A stretch of DNA of 7,970 nucleotides from the NCBI GenBank assembly GCA_002388885.1, contig DGNI01000112.1:1-7970 (forward strand). The letters run 5' to 3'. The notes beneath the pieces were generated by a model. It was not told the DNA's origin. It worked only from the letters and a program-made list of their open reading frames with translations, and searched no databases. Below are positions 1 through 6,442 of this stretch, piece after piece. The stretch is from Parvularculaceae bacterium UBA4496 (GTDB lineage Bacteria > Pseudomonadota > Alphaproteobacteria > Caulobacterales > Parvularculaceae). The translations under genes were made by a program, and so were the position numbers. How positions within the stretch are numbered: position 1 is the stretch's first letter; every line of letters starts with the position of its first letter.

Positions 1-21
1 CGAGTCCCGTCACTCGCGCCA
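1..21 (+). tRNA. 3' end of a tRNA gene (partial, isotype unknown)
   Basis: The first 21 nt parse as the end of a tRNA. The last five T-loop bases CGAGT (T-loop positions 56-60) are followed by the T-stem 3' strand CCCGT, the acceptor 3' strand CACTCGC, discriminator G and an encoded CCA at 19-21. The invariant C56, A58 and C61 fall where they should. The remaining 55 or so nt lie before the window, so neither the anticodon nor pairing with the 5' acceptor strand (expected GCGAGTG) can be checked. No T-rich terminator follows directly. Confidence 0.72.
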
Positions 22-147
22 TAAAATCAACTGCTTAGACCGGCGACCGGATCCGGCTCGATATGTTCCTAATTTGACCGTTCCGCCTGTTCGCTTGGCG
101 TTATTGCGTGGCAAATATCAATCAAAATTAACCATTTTTTCCGATAC

Positions 148-162
148 TCCGGCTTTGCCGGA
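148..162 (+). promoter_or_regulatory. small perfect hairpin just upstream of the kinase start
   Basis: TCCGGC-TTT-GCCGGA forms a six-base-pair, three-nt-loop hairpin. It ends 7 nt before the GTG at 170 and sequesters the only GGA near that start. No T run follows on either strand, so it does not look like an intrinsic terminator. It could modulate kinase translation, or it may simply be 5' leader structure if translation begins later. Confidence 0.3.
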
Positions 163-169
163 ATAGATC

Positions 170-1960
170 GTGAAAAACTTAGAAGAAACCACTGTGGTTG
201 ATGGCGCCGACGGGATTGATGTCTCGCCGGTCCTTGGACGGATGCTCCTTCGCAATATGGCGTCTTCAATGCCCGTCAGTCTCGCCAATGCCGGCGTCGC
301 GGCCATTTTGTTGCTCGCCGCCATCGACTGGCCGCTGTTGGCGGGTTGGTTCGTAGCGATGGCGGTGCTCGCCCTGGGGCGACGCGTTTTTTGCCGGTTC
401 CTGCTTAAGGAAAATATCGACACGACGCGCCGCCATATAATGTGGCTGACGGGAGCTTCGGCCGCGGCGGGCGCAGGATGGGGAGTGCTGCCTTTTTTGG
501 TCGGTCCAGATGCTCCGGCGATCAGTCTTCACATTATAGTCTTTATGATTGCCGGCATGACGGCGGGTGCGGCGCTGTCCTTCGCGTCGCATGTAAACAT
601 TACGCGAGCAATCAATGCTCCTGCATTATTGTTGCTTGGAACATGTTACGTTTTGAGTGGCGGTTTTGAAAATTTCACCATGGTGCTTGTGCTGGCGTTC
701 TATTTCGCAGCGACTGACATGTTTGCACGCCGGGCCAGAAGAAACCTGGTAGCGACCCTCAAAAACAGAGAACATGCTGAACGTCAGCGCTGTCAAATCG
801 CCCATCAGAAAACGGCGCTTAACGCGCTTGCTGAAAATTATAAGCGTGCGGCGGAACGCGCAGGGACTGCAGAGTCGGGGCTAATCCAGAAGAGCGCTGA
901 ACTTGCGCTGATCTTCGACAATGTGCCGGTTCGGATTTGGTGCAAGGACGATAACAATAAAATCTTGCGTCTAAATCGAGCCGCTGCGAAGTCCATGGGG
1001 CTTGCGGTGGAAAAGGCCACCGGCGCCAATACCTATGACCTCTTTCCTGATATGGCGAAGAAGTACCATGACGATGACCTCAGCGTTATCCAAAGCGGCG
1101 AACCCAAACTCGGCATCGTTGAAGAGTATACGCCGGCGAATGGCGAAAAAGGCTGGGTGCGCACCGACAAAGTACCGTACACGGATCCTGAAACGGGAAG
1201 ACGCCTGATCTTTGTTGCAGCGACGGATATTAGCGAATTGCATAAAGCCCAAAAGGAGCTGCAGCACGCCAATGAAGAACTTGCCCAGTTTGCCCGGATC
1301 GCTTCTCACGATCTGCAGGAGCCATTAAAAAAGCTGGCAATTCATGGCGCAAGTTTGAAAAAATTGTCAAACGACACGATGCCTGAATCGGCCCGCGGCG
1401 AGGTTAACCAGGTCCTGGAAACGGCGGAGCGCATGCGTGCGCTCGTCAATGACGTTTTGAATCTCGCGCGGATGCCGTCAACCCGCCTAGAACTTCAAGC
1501 AGTCGCCCCGTCGGAATGCATAGACGTTGCGAACCACACTCTCGGATTTGCCGGGCGAGCTGGGCTTGAATTTATTGCGCATACTCTTCCCGAAGTGATG
1601 GCCGATCCTTCGTTGCTGACGAGAATTTACCAAAACCTGATCTCGAATGCAGCAAAGTTTTCAAGCGAGAACCATCTGGCGCAAATTGAATTCACGGCGG
1701 AAACAAAAGGCGACAGCGTTATCCTTGGCGTCAAAGATAACGGTGTCGGGCTTGATCCAGCCTATGCTGAACGAATATTCGAGCCCCTCGTGCGCGTGCA
1801 CGATCGCCATCAATATGAAGGCACAGGCATAGGACTTGCTATTTGCAAGAAGGGCGTTGAGCGAATGGGCGGCCGGATTTGGGTTGAAACATCTCCGGGA
1901 CAAGGCGCTCACTTTCGGTTTCAGCTTGCCCAGGCGCGAAAGACTCAAGCGGCGGCATAA
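170..1960 (+). CDS. membrane PAS sensor histidine kinase
   Basis: A 596-residue sensor kinase expected to autophosphorylate in response to an unknown signal and pass phosphate to an unlinked response regulator. Residues about 33-184 contain roughly six hydrophobic helices. A charged, probably coiled-coil stretch (185-240) follows, then a PAS/PAC domain (about 243-355, ending VAATDISELHKAQ). The HisKA dimerisation helix has phosphoacceptor His380 in SHDLQEPL, and the HATPase_c domain has an N box (QNLISNAAKF, about 488-497), G1 DNGVGL (523-528), an F box RIFEPL and G2 GTGIGL (551-556). All catalytic boxes look intact. No receiver domain or response regulator is adjacent. The start is uncertain: GTG 170 is the earliest possible (in-frame stop at 164-166) but has a poor ribosome site. 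In-frame GTG 194 and ATG 242 would still keep all helices. The kinase assignment is firm; the ligand is unknown. Confidence 0.9.
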   Translation: MKNLEETTVVDGADGIDVSPVLGRMLLRNMASSMPVSLANAGVAAILLLAAIDWPLLAGWFVAMAVLALGRRVFCRFLLKENIDTTRRHIMWLTGASAAAGAGWGVLPFLVGPDAPAISLHIIVFMIAGMTAGAALSFASHVNITRAINAPALLLLGTCYVLSGGFENFTMVLVLAFYFAATDMFARRARRNLVATLKNREHAERQRCQIAHQKTALNALAENYKRAAERAGTAESGLIQKSAELALIFDNVPVRIWCKDDNNKILRLNRAAAKSMGLAVEKATGANTYDLFPDMAKKYHDDDLSVIQSGEPKLGIVEEYTPANGEKGWVRTDKVPYTDPETGRRLIFVAATDISELHKAQKELQHANEELAQFARIASHDLQEPLKKLAIHGASLKKLSNDTMPESARGEVNQVLETAERMRALVNDVLNLARMPSTRLELQAVAPSECIDVANHTLGFAGRAGLEFIAHTLPEVMADPSLLTRIYQNLISNAAKFSSENHLAQIEFTAETKGDSVILGVKDNGVGLDPAYAERIFEPLVRVHDRHQYEGTGIGLAICKKGVERMGGRIWVETSPGQGAHFRFQLAQARKTQAAA

Positions 1961-2190
1961 ACCTAACTGAAGTCGGCTTGTGTGCGCGTTGACCAACAAA
2001 GGCCGCAACGTTTTCAACGTGATACCGAAGTAGAACGGGTTCGTTGCGCTGCGGGCGCCCCCGCCCCGTTAGGACAACATCGGTGCTTATCATGCGCGGG
2101 AATTCAAGTATTTCCTGACTTTCATGTTGAAGGCGTTGCAGCGCGCCGGAATCAGCGCGAGAATGCGACGGAGGGAATTAGGAATTTGCG

Positions 2191-2748
2191 ATGATGAGAT
2201 GGATCGTCACGGCGGGGCTCGCGGTGTTGCTCGGCGCGTGCGGCGCTGAAAGCGGCGCGCCTGCCGCAGAGCAAACCGGCTCCGGCGCCCACGTCAGCCT
2301 GAAGCCCAATCTCAAGCGCAACATCGATCCAGCGCGCGGGCGGGATATCTTTGTGGAAAAAGGTTGTGTCCTTTGTCATTCGGCGAACGGGGTCGGCGGC
2401 AAGGCTGCGCCCGCGCTCGATGCGGAAGTGGGCGCGCCGCCGGCGGACCCGCTCGATTTTGCGGCGCGGATGTGGCGCGGCGCGCCGGCCATGATCGAGC
2501 TACAGTCGGTTGAGCTTGGTTATACGATCTATCTCACCGCCGACGAGATCGCCCATCTCGCAGCGTTTGCTGCAGACCGTGAAGCGCAACGCCAGCTCAC
2601 GCCGGATACATTGCCGGAAAACATCCGTAACGGCCTTCTCGACCAGCGTTTCTGGGAGATGGAGGACTGGGACGATTATCTCGCTCGCGGCCGGGAAGGG
2701 GAAATGCAGCCTGAAGTTCCTGAAGAAGCCCCTATCGACAGAAACTAG
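2191..2748 (+). CDS. lipoprotein c-type cytochrome (single haem)
   Basis: A 185-residue class I-like cytochrome c, presumably an electron carrier anchored to the periplasmic face of a membrane. The N-terminus is a short hydrophobic signal ending in a lipobox, Leu14-Gly-Ala-Cys17, so Cys17 is probably lipidated. A low-complexity Ala/Gly linker follows, then the haem-binding CVLCH (Cys59, Cys62, His63) preceded by GRDIFVEKGC, typical of small cytochromes. Met94 and Met101 are the candidate distal haem ligands. The C-terminus (about 130-185) is acidic with several tryptophans and resembles nothing I can name. ATG 2191 is preceded by AGGA at 2180-2183 with 7 nt spacing; the adjacent ATG 2194 is an alternative. 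The next gene, a CRTAC1-like lipoprotein 133 nt downstream, is probably a functional partner, since such pairs recur in proteobacteria. The redox partner is unknown. Confidence 0.87.
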   Translation: MMRWIVTAGLAVLLGACGAESGAPAAEQTGSGAHVSLKPNLKRNIDPARGRDIFVEKGCVLCHSANGVGGKAAPALDAEVGAPPADPLDFAARMWRGAPAMIELQSVELGYTIYLTADEIAHLAAFAADREAQRQLTPDTLPENIRNGLLDQRFWEMEDWDDYLARGREGEMQPEVPEEAPIDRN

Positions 2749-2766
2749 ACCGTCTGTTGCGCTTTA

Positions 2767-2813
2767 CCGAATAAGCGGGCGGCAGCCGTGCGAGCGTTGA
2801 TATTCCTATTCGG
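2767..2813 (+). other. inverted repeat in the cytochrome/CRTAC1 spacer
   Basis: CCGAATA (2767-2773) and TATTCGG (2807-2813) are perfect complements separated by 33 nt, which themselves contain the small palindrome CGGC-A-GCCG. There is no following T run, so this is weak evidence for mRNA structure or a protein-binding site between two probably co-transcribed genes. It may be chance. Confidence 0.2.
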
Positions 2814-2881
2814 AAGACTTTGATGTAATGTCCTTCAATCCGACAGCCAGTGCGGGCGAACGCTATCGGGAGAGGGGCGCG

Positions 2882-4456
2882 ATGCAAAATCATCATCAAA
2901 CGAATCTTGGGAGACTGGGGCTTTCGCTACTTTGCGCCATCGGTCTTGCAGGCTGCGGCGTTCAACACGACGAGACGGCGACGCGTGGAAGTTTCACCGA
3001 AATTTCGATGCCGCCATTAACATCGGACCGCGCCAGCACTGGCGGCGTGTCATTTGCGGACATCGACGGCGACGGCGACGCAGATATTATCGTCACGAAC
3101 GGCTACGACGTTTCGTCTGGCGAGCCGGCGCCGCAGGACAACAGATTCTATGAAAACCGCGACGGAACATTTGTCGCCATGGATTTGCCGGGCCTGAACG
3201 AGATTGATGGTTTCAGTTCGGGCAGCGCCTGGGCCGATTACGATAATGACGGCGACATTGACGGGTTTATTGTTAACCAGCGCGATCAGCGCAATTTTTT
3301 CATGGCGCAGGCCGCTGGTGAAGACGGGGCCAGGCGTTTCGTATCAATGGAAACGCCGCCGCTGACGACGGATGCAGGCTGGTCCTATTCCGTCGCCGCT
3401 GCAGATGCGGACAATGACGGATTTATCGACGTCTATGTCTCGAACGGCGGCCTCGGCCACACAGGTGTGAACTATCTTTATCGCAACGAAGGCGGCGCGC
3501 GTTTTGTTAAGATCGACGATCAGGCCCCGGCGATGGACGATCAGCCGACCGGCGGCGCCTCATGGGCGGATTACGACAATGACGGCGATCAGGATCTGTT
3601 CGTCGCCAATCGCGCGCCTAATGATCCGGCGCTAAACCGGCTCACGCTTTATCGCAATGACGGCGATTTTACTTTCACGCGTGTCGATGAAGAAGTGTTT
3701 TCTAAAGACCCGATTTTCCCGATCATGTCCGTAGCGGTGGGAGACGTCGACAATGACGGCGATCTCGACCTTTACGCCGGTACGCTCGCCGGCTTGGCGA
3801 ACGCGCTCTATGAAAATCTCGGAGATGGCGCTTTTGCGGTGAAGGATGGCGGCGCTGCGACGCGCGAGCCCGGTTTAACCTATGCGGTGAGTTTCGGCGA
3901 TCTCGATAATGATGGCGATCTCGACATAGTGGCGGCGAACTGGGGCGCGGCGAGCCACATTTATCTGAACGACGGAACCGGAAAGTTTGTTCGCCCCGCG
4001 CCCGAATATTACGAGCCATCCGTGCATTACGCTTCGTCCGTCGCCATTGCGGACACAGACCTCGACGGCGATCTCGATATCCTGATTGGCAACTGGCCAA
4101 ACACGCCGGGCGAAGGCCTTGAGGAAAACACGCTGGTCGAAAATGGCTACGCTCGCGGGGACTGGTTAAAAGTTTCGCTGGAGGGGACAGCGTCCAACCG
4201 TTCCGCCGTCGGCGCGCGGCTTGAGTTGCGCTACCGGCAAGGCGGTGAGGACAAAATGCAGATCCGGGAAATCGCCACTCATTCCGGCTGGCGCAGCCAG
4301 AGCGATCTCGTTCAGCATTTCGGGCTGGGCGAGGGTGCAAGCGGGCTTGAACTGACGATCCGCTGGCCATCCGGCGCTGTGGAGACTGCGGCGCTCGAAG
4401 CTCAAAACCGGCTGATCAAGGCGCGCGAGGGCGAATTCGCCGACGCTGCGAAGTAA
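2882..4456 (+). CDS. CRTAC1-type FG-GAP/VCBS repeat lipoprotein with ASPIC/UnbV domain
   Basis: A 524-residue exported protein predicted to fold as a calcium-binding seven-bladed beta-propeller. The N-terminal signal ends in lipobox Leu22-Ala-Gly-Cys25. Seven DxDxDGDxD calcium loops start at residues about 61, 119, 175, 230, 288, 340 and 391, spaced 51-58 residues apart, one per blade. Residues about 437-508 match the ASPIC/UnbV domain (NRSAVGARLEL, HSGWRSQ, QHFGLGEG, RWPSGAVET). Family members lie at the cell surface or periplasm; their biochemical role is not established. I chose ATG 2882 over ATG 2828 because GGGAGAGGGG lies 5 nt upstream and the lipoprotein signal then sits at the extreme N-terminus; the earlier start would add 18 polar residues before it. 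It shares the lipoprotein character of the cytochrome c just upstream, suggesting a joint envelope role. Confidence 0.87.
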   Translation: MQNHHQTNLGRLGLSLLCAIGLAGCGVQHDETATRGSFTEISMPPLTSDRASTGGVSFADIDGDGDADIIVTNGYDVSSGEPAPQDNRFYENRDGTFVAMDLPGLNEIDGFSSGSAWADYDNDGDIDGFIVNQRDQRNFFMAQAAGEDGARRFVSMETPPLTTDAGWSYSVAAADADNDGFIDVYVSNGGLGHTGVNYLYRNEGGARFVKIDDQAPAMDDQPTGGASWADYDNDGDQDLFVANRAPNDPALNRLTLYRNDGDFTFTRVDEEVFSKDPIFPIMSVAVGDVDNDGDLDLYAGTLAGLANALYENLGDGAFAVKDGGAATREPGLTYAVSFGDLDNDGDLDIVAANWGAASHIYLNDGTGKFVRPAPEYYEPSVHYASSVAIADTDLDGDLDILIGNWPNTPGEGLEENTLVENGYARGDWLKVSLEGTASNRSAVGARLELRYRQGGEDKMQIREIATHSGWRSQSDLVQHFGLGEGASGLELTIRWPSGAVETAALEAQNRLIKAREGEFADAAK

Positions 4457-4527
4457 TCAAGAGCGGCGAGCCGCCCGCAACCCCGCGTGAAAACTGCGAT
4501 TTTCAGCCTCACCGGCCCGAAATCGCG

Positions 4528-4556
4528 TTGCGTTTAGCGGCGCAGCTTTCTAGGTT
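4528..4556 (+). promoter_or_regulatory. possible promoter for the nuo operon
   Basis: The 160-nt gap before nuoA is the likely place for the complex I operon promoter. TTGCGT (4528-4533) and TAGGTT (4551-4556) are spaced exactly 17 nt but match the sigma-70 consensus only partly. Two small hairpins lie further upstream (GCGGC-GA-GCCGC at about 4462-4473 and TGAAAA/TTTTCA at 4488-4505), neither followed by a T run. This is a guess from spacing alone. Confidence 0.22.
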
Positions 4557-4616
4557 CCGGCCAGCATTGAATAGGGGGCTTAGCGCCTCCGGTCCTTTCC
4601 AAAGGAGCACCGCCTC

Positions 4617-5012
4617 ATGGCGACGCCTGACTTTCTGCTCGACTGGCTGCCGATCCTCGTTTTCTTCGGGATCGCCACGGCGCTGGCCATCGGTTTTCTG
4701 GTGGCCCCGGCGATCATCGCGCCGAACGAGCCGGACACCGAGAAAAACTCGACCTATGAATGCGGGTTCAACGCCTTTGACGACGCGCGGATGAAGTTCG
4801 ACGTGCAGTTCTACATTGTCGCGATCCTGTTCATCATCGTCGATCTCGACGTGGCGTTCCTGTTCCCCTGGGCGGTGGCGCTGTTCAATCCGGAACTCGG
4901 CATGGACCGCGACTTCCAGATTTTCGCCTTCTGGTCGATGTTCGTGTTTCTCGCCGTGTTCGCCGTGGGCTTTCTTTATGAGTGGAAGAAAGGAGCGCTG
5001 GAATGGCGCTAG
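4617..5012 (+). CDS. nuoA: NADH-quinone oxidoreductase subunit A
   Basis: NuoA/ND3 is a small subunit in the membrane arm of respiratory complex I, near the quinone site at the junction with the peripheral arm. The 131-residue length is normal. Three transmembrane helices are visible (about 8-33, 63-86 and 100-121). The loop between the first two carries the family signature [15 protein letters not shown] (44-58), whose Cys49 corresponds to the ND3 loop cysteine exposed in the mitochondrial deactive state. The second helix contains the conserved [17 protein letters not shown] 4617 is preceded by AAAGGAG (4601-4607) at a 9-nt spacing, the strongest ribosome site in the window. It is the first gene of the nuo operon and overlaps nuoB by 10 nt. 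Confidence 0.97.
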   Translation: MATPDFLLDWLPILVFFGIATALAIGFLVAPAIIAPNEPDTEKNSTYECGFNAFDDARMKFDVQFYIVAILFIIVDLDVAFLFPWAVALFNPELGMDRDFQIFAFWSMFVFLAVFAVGFLYEWKKGALEWR

Positions 5013-5572
5013 ACGAAACAAAACTTCCCTACGGAACCGCTGCGCGCGCGGGCGCGCCGGGCTATAACCCGAGCGCAAAAGACCCGTTTTTCGGCGAGCT
5101 TTCCGACCAGCTCGCAGACCGGGGATTTTTCACCGCGCCGGCCGACGCGCTGATCAACTGGGCGCGCACCGGCTCGCTCATGTGGATGACCTTCGGGCTC
5201 GCCTGTTGCGCCGTTGAGATGATGCAGGCGTCAATGCCGCGCTACGACCTTGAGCGCTTCGGCTTCGCCCCACGCGCATCCCCGCGCCAGTCGGACGTGA
5301 TGATCGTTGCGGGCACGCTCACCAACAAGATGGCGCCGGCGCTGCGCAAGGTTTACGACCAGATGCCGAACCCGCGTTACGTCATCTCCATGGGCTCCTG
5401 CGCTAATGGCGGCGGCTATTATCATTATTCCTATGCGGTGGTGCGCGGCTGCGACCGCATCGTGCCGGTGGACATCTATGTGCCGGGCTGTCCGCCGACG
5501 GCCGAAGCGCTGGTTTATGGCGTGCTGCAGTTGCAGAAGAAGATCAGGCGTGAAGGCTCGATTATTCGGTAG
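5003..5572 (+). CDS. nuoB: NADH-quinone oxidoreductase subunit B (PSST, cluster N2)
   Basis: NuoB carries the terminal iron-sulfur cluster N2, which passes electrons to quinone in complex I. The 189-residue protein has all four N2 ligands: the tandem Cys68-Cys69 in [10 protein letters not shown], Cys133 in [12 protein letters not shown] and Cys163 in [12 protein letters not shown]. The stretch [19 protein letters not shown] is the usual quinone-facing region. I chose ATG 5003 because AGGAG (4991-4995) lies 7 nt upstream; a GTG at 4982 in frame would extend 7 residues into nuoA and has no better site. The last codons (REGSIIR-stop) are what the repeats downstream imitate, but those copies encode EGSIVR with TAA rather than EGSIIR with TAG. 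nuoC does not follow directly: three extra genes intervene. Confidence 0.97.
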   Translation: MALDETKLPYGTAARAGAPGYNPSAKDPFFGELSDQLADRGFFTAPADALINWARTGSLMWMTFGLACCAVEMMQASMPRYDLERFGFAPRASPRQSDVMIVAGTLTNKMAPALRKVYDQMPNPRYVISMGSCANGGGYYHYSYAVVRGCDRIVPVDIYVPGCPPTAEALVYGVLQLQKKIRREGSIIR

Positions 5573-5577
5573 GAATT

Positions 5578-5640
5578 ATGTCCGAAGAACTCAAAGAACT
5601 GGGCGAACACATCGCCGCGAAGGCTCGATTGTGAGGTAAG
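5578..5640 (+). repeat. junction repeat copy 1 (nuoC head fused to nuoB tail), 18-codon mini-ORF
   Basis: First of three 63-bp direct repeats. Positions 5578-5619 copy the first 14 codons of nuoC. From about 5613 the sequence switches to the last codons of nuoB: in nuoB's frame GAA GGC TCG ATT GTG AGG TAA reads EGSIVR-stop. The seam is a shared CGCCGCG (5613-5619). In the nuoC frame it is an uninterrupted [21 protein letters not shown], ending at TGA 5632-5634. It starts 5 nt after the nuoB stop. The end, GAGGTAAG, supplies a ribosome site for the next gene. The block 5614-5640 is identical in all three copies. Whether the mini-ORF makes a peptide of any use is unknown; it could merely carry ribosomes across the seam. 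Confidence 0.9.
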
Positions 5641-5648
5641 CGATAAAC

Positions 5649-6068
5649 ATGAGATCCCATCAACCTATATTGTTGGCATTTCTTGTCAGTGCGTTCTCAA
5701 TCGGGCTGGTGGTGAAAGCACAACCAAATCCGGACGATTTTCAGGTTGATAAAGATGCTCTCGAATTAAGAAGCACGAATATCTCCTGTTTTGCAGACGG
5801 TGTTTTGGTGCACTGGCCGCCAATAGGCTATCCAAAAGTTTGTTTGGACGGCGCGTCTAACCAAGAGTCTGTCGTCGTTCGTTGGGATTTGGCAGTTGAT
5901 GGCGGCGCTCCCGAAAACATTGTCGTCCTTAAAAGCTCCAATGCTTGCTTTAATAGCGCGGTCGTCGAAGGCCTTAAGAAGAGAAAGTATCCGCCAACTC
6001 GTGATTGCCAGAAGGGCGCCAAAATTAGAGATTTGACGGATGTTTTCGTCTTTGAAAGAGCCAACTAA
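5649..6068 (+). CDS. secreted stand-alone TonB C-terminal domain protein (cargo 1)
   Basis: A 139-residue protein with an N-terminal hydrophobic signal (about 7-22) and a plausible signal peptidase site after Ala24. Residues about 74-136 resemble the TonB C-terminal fold: VVVRWDLAVDGGAPENIVVLKSS, then a helix CFNSAVVEGLKKRKYPP, then a final strand DVFVFE. Full TonB proteins have a membrane anchor and a long proline-rich spanner before this domain. Here both are missing, so a classical energy-transducing role is unlikely. Four cysteines (47, 65, 100, 120) could form periplasmic disulfides. It is more AT-rich than the nuo genes on either side, suggesting acquisition. The start follows GAGGTAAG from repeat copy 1, and the stop overlaps the ATG of repeat copy 2 (TAATG), so it is wired into the nuo operon. 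The domain call is moderate; the function is unknown. Confidence 0.78.
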   Translation: MRSHQPILLAFLVSAFSIGLVVKAQPNPDDFQVDKDALELRSTNISCFADGVLVHWPPIGYPKVCLDGASNQESVVVRWDLAVDGGAPENIVVLKSSNACFNSAVVEGLKKRKYPPTRDCQKGAKIRDLTDVFVFERAN

Positions 6069-6130
6069 TGACCGAAGAACTGAAAGAGCTGGGCGAACAC
6101 ATGGCCGCGAAGGCTCGATTGTGAGGTAAG
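6068..6130 (+). repeat. junction repeat copy 2, 18-codon mini-ORF
   Basis: Second 63-bp chimera of nuoC head and nuoB tail, differing from copy 1 at four positions, all in the nuoC-like part (Ser to Thr at codon 2, two silent third-base changes, Ile to Met at codon 12). The mini-[21 protein letters not shown] (6068-6124) stays open. Its ATG shares one base with the stop of cargo 1. The end of the repeat plus two more G's gives AAGGG at 6128-6132, 7 nt before the GTG of the next gene. Confidence 0.9.
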
Positions 6131-6139
6131 GGCGTTAAC

Positions 6140-6409
6140 GTGGGTATAGCAAAATTAATTTTAGCCCTAATATTGCTTGCAGGCGGATCTGCAACACTTT
6201 TGTTGGCGCCCGTGCATGTACTAGACGTCGTTTCCGAAAATGACCCCGACCTTACGGCAGGAATGATAAAGTATCTGATGGTCATTGTTCCAACCGCATT
6301 GGCCTTGGTTATTCTTTCGACGTGGTCAATTCGGGGCTTTTTTATTTCGAGAAAGCTGAAGCACACGCGAGATTTGTATGTCCGAAGAACTGAAAGAACT
6401 GGGCGATGA
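6140..6409 (+). CDS. small two-helix membrane protein (cargo 2)
   Basis: An 89-residue protein I do not recognise. It has two clear hydrophobic helices (about 4-24 and 44-67) joined by a short acidic loop (SENDPDL), then a basic tail. The start is GTG 6140 with AAGGG 7 nt upstream, the only reasonable start. The last ten residues (YVRRTERTGR) are not its own: from residue 80 the frame reads through repeat copy 3 out of phase with the nuoC-like ORF and stops at TGA 6407-6409. This C-terminus was therefore probably acquired when the gene joined the seam, and the original stop may have been lost. Low GC compared with nuo genes. Expected in the inner membrane; function unknown. Confidence 0.65.
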   Translation: MGIAKLILALILLAGGSATLLLAPVHVLDVVSENDPDLTAGMIKYLMVIVPTALALVILSTWSIRGFFISRKLKHTRDLYVRRTERTGR

Positions 6410-6440
6410 CATCGCCGCGAAGGCTCGATTGTGAGGTAAG
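6378..6440 (+). repeat. junction repeat copy 3, 18-codon mini-ORF
   Basis: Third 63-bp chimera. It differs from copy 1 at three positions and from copy 2 at five. Its mini-ORF MSEELKELGDDIAAKARL (6378-6434) is open, with Glu-His changed to Asp-Asp at codons 10-11. It begins inside cargo 2, whose stop codon is made by the GAT-GAC change in this copy: the other copies read CGA ACA here, so cargo 2 would have run on. The trailing GAGG (6433-6436) lies 6 nt before the ATG of cargo 3. Confidence 0.9.
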
Positions 6441-6442
6441 CG

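Noticed and set aside
2051..2064. GCGGG-CGCC-CCCGC hairpin after the kinase gene as a terminator
   Set aside because: No T run follows and the stem is only five pairs; the 230-nt spacer 1961-2190 shows no other convincing element.
3723..4370. 215-codon open frame on the minus strand
   Set aside because: It lies wholly opposite the CRTAC1 propeller gene and encodes an Arg-rich, low-complexity product, typical of the antisense of GC-rich DxDxDG repeats.
4509..5078. 189-codon open frame on the minus strand
   Set aside because: Antisense to nuoA and the nuoB start; rich in Arg/Glu/His without motifs.
5307..5639. 110-codon + strand frame ending in REGSIVR
   Set aside because: Mostly a shifted, Arg-rich reading of nuoB. 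Its nuoB-like end is real sequence but belongs to the relic tail inside repeat copy 1, so it is evidence for the repeat and not a gene.
5578..6440. CRISPR array or integron attC series
   Set aside because: Repeats are spaced about 490 and 310 nt apart with full genes between them. They are clearly derived from nuoB/nuoC and show no attC-like imperfect palindrome or nearby integrase or cas gene.
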